Source of the DNA: Acidimicrobiaceae bacterium
GTDB taxonomy: Bacteria > Actinomycetota > Acidimicrobiia > Acidimicrobiales > RAAP-2
NCBI GenBank assembly: GCA_003152555.1
Contig: PMAL01000154.1
Location: forward strand, 1,033 to 6,864
Reading direction: 5' to 3'
Length of the DNA: 5,832 nt
A program made the translations under genes and the position numbers. Of this stretch, positions 5,740 through 5,832 are shown one piece after another (position 1 is the first letter of the stretch; every line of letters starts with the position of its first letter). The notes under the pieces are model-generated. The model ran no database searches and was not told the DNA's origin. It was given only the letters and a program-made list of their open reading frames with translations.

Positions 5740-5768
5740 AATTTACCACGGGGTAAAGTTGACTTCAA
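5740..5768 (-). promoter_or_regulatory. Candidate promoter of the sigma-factor gene
   Basis: Read on the minus strand, TTGAAG (5768-5763) and TAAATT (5745-5740) form a -35/-10 pair separated by exactly 17 bases. This would give a start near 5733 and a leader of about 63 bases ending in the AGGAG ribosome site. It lies in the AT-richest part of the window. This is the best sigma-70 promoter match seen here, but it is by eye only. Confidence 0.55.
5742..5757. repeat. Inverted repeat overlapping the sigma-gene promoter
   Basis: TTTACC (5742-5747) and GGTAAA (5752-5757) are perfect 6-base arms around ACGG. The repeat covers most of the -10 hexamer and part of the spacer of the candidate promoter, where a dimeric repressor site would be effective. 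It is too short and lacks a following T-run to be a convincing terminator for an upstream minus-strand gene. Operator function is inference. Confidence 0.4.
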
Positions 5769-5832
5769 GCCTTATTACATAACGAAATCGTAAGAAGTTG
5801 CGTTAGGCGCTGTGGGTCTTTTTCACCTTTTG

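Larger units (their letters stand above)
5671..5832. other. Intergenic leader upstream of the sigma-factor gene
   Basis: This 162-base stretch to the window edge is AT-richer than the genes, especially 5738-5800. It holds the sigma gene's ribosome site (5676-5680), the candidate promoter and the inverted repeat. On the minus strand a frame is open from the edge to a TAA at 5805-5803 (nine codons, QKVKKTHSA), which could be the end of an upstream gene but is too short to call. No RNA gene is recognised. Confidence 0.5.

Noticed and set aside
5759..5787. Plus-strand TTGACT followed by AT-rich DNA, a possible divergent promoter
   Set aside because: No acceptable -10 hexamer is present at 16-18 bases spacing.
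5803..5832. Possible C-terminus (QKVKKTHSA then TAA) of a minus-strand gene entering from the right edge
   Set aside because: Only nine codons are available and another frame is also open there; it cannot be distinguished from chance.

Overview
The window looks like chromosomal DNA from a GC-rich Gram-positive bacterium, most likely an actinobacterium (Actinomycetota). The evidence is gene order and protein type. A SepF with a long linker, a Wag31-like DivIVA with a proline-rich tail, and a TraR/DksA zinc-finger protein with a Lys/Ala-rich N-terminus sit in the order yggS-sepF-yggT-divIVA-traR/dksA-lspA-rluD. This is the layout known downstream of ftsZ in the division and cell wall cluster of actinobacteria. 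The class cannot be fixed from this sequence; Acidimicrobiia or a relative is a guess.

Bases 1-4822 are a dense block of seven plus-strand genes. It opens with the C-terminal part of a YggS-type PLP-binding protein, whose N-terminus lies outside the window. SepF (FtsZ membrane anchor) follows, overlapped by 4 bases by YggT (two membrane segments), then DivIVA (polar or septal coiled-coil scaffold). Next is a 379-residue protein with a very long histone H1-like basic N-terminus and a C-terminal DksA zinc finger. LspA (signal peptidase II) and an RluD-family pseudouridine synthase finish the block; they overlap by 4 bases, and LspA probably starts inside the end of the zinc-finger gene. Overlaps and short gaps suggest mostly co-transcribed genes. 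Candidate internal promoters lie before sepF, divIVA and the zinc-finger gene.

Bases 4819-5670 hold a minus-strand gene for a sigma-70 family factor. It converges on rluD so tightly that one CTAG palindrome supplies both stop codons. The sigma factor has well-kept regions 1.2 to 3 but an altered region 4.2. Upstream (5671-5832) is an AT-richer leader with a good -35/-10 pair and an inverted repeat placed over it.

Together the plus-strand genes serve division-site and polar growth (SepF, YggT, DivIVA), PLP homeostasis (YggS), lipoprotein maturation (LspA) and rRNA modification (RluD), with one probable RNA polymerase or nucleoid regulator (the zinc-finger protein). No mobile elements, CRISPR arrays, tRNA or rRNA genes were seen. 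The window is mainly conserved housekeeping DNA. The less ordinary items are the H1-like/DksA protein with its internal duplication, the sigma factor's region 4.2, and several regulatory-looking motifs.
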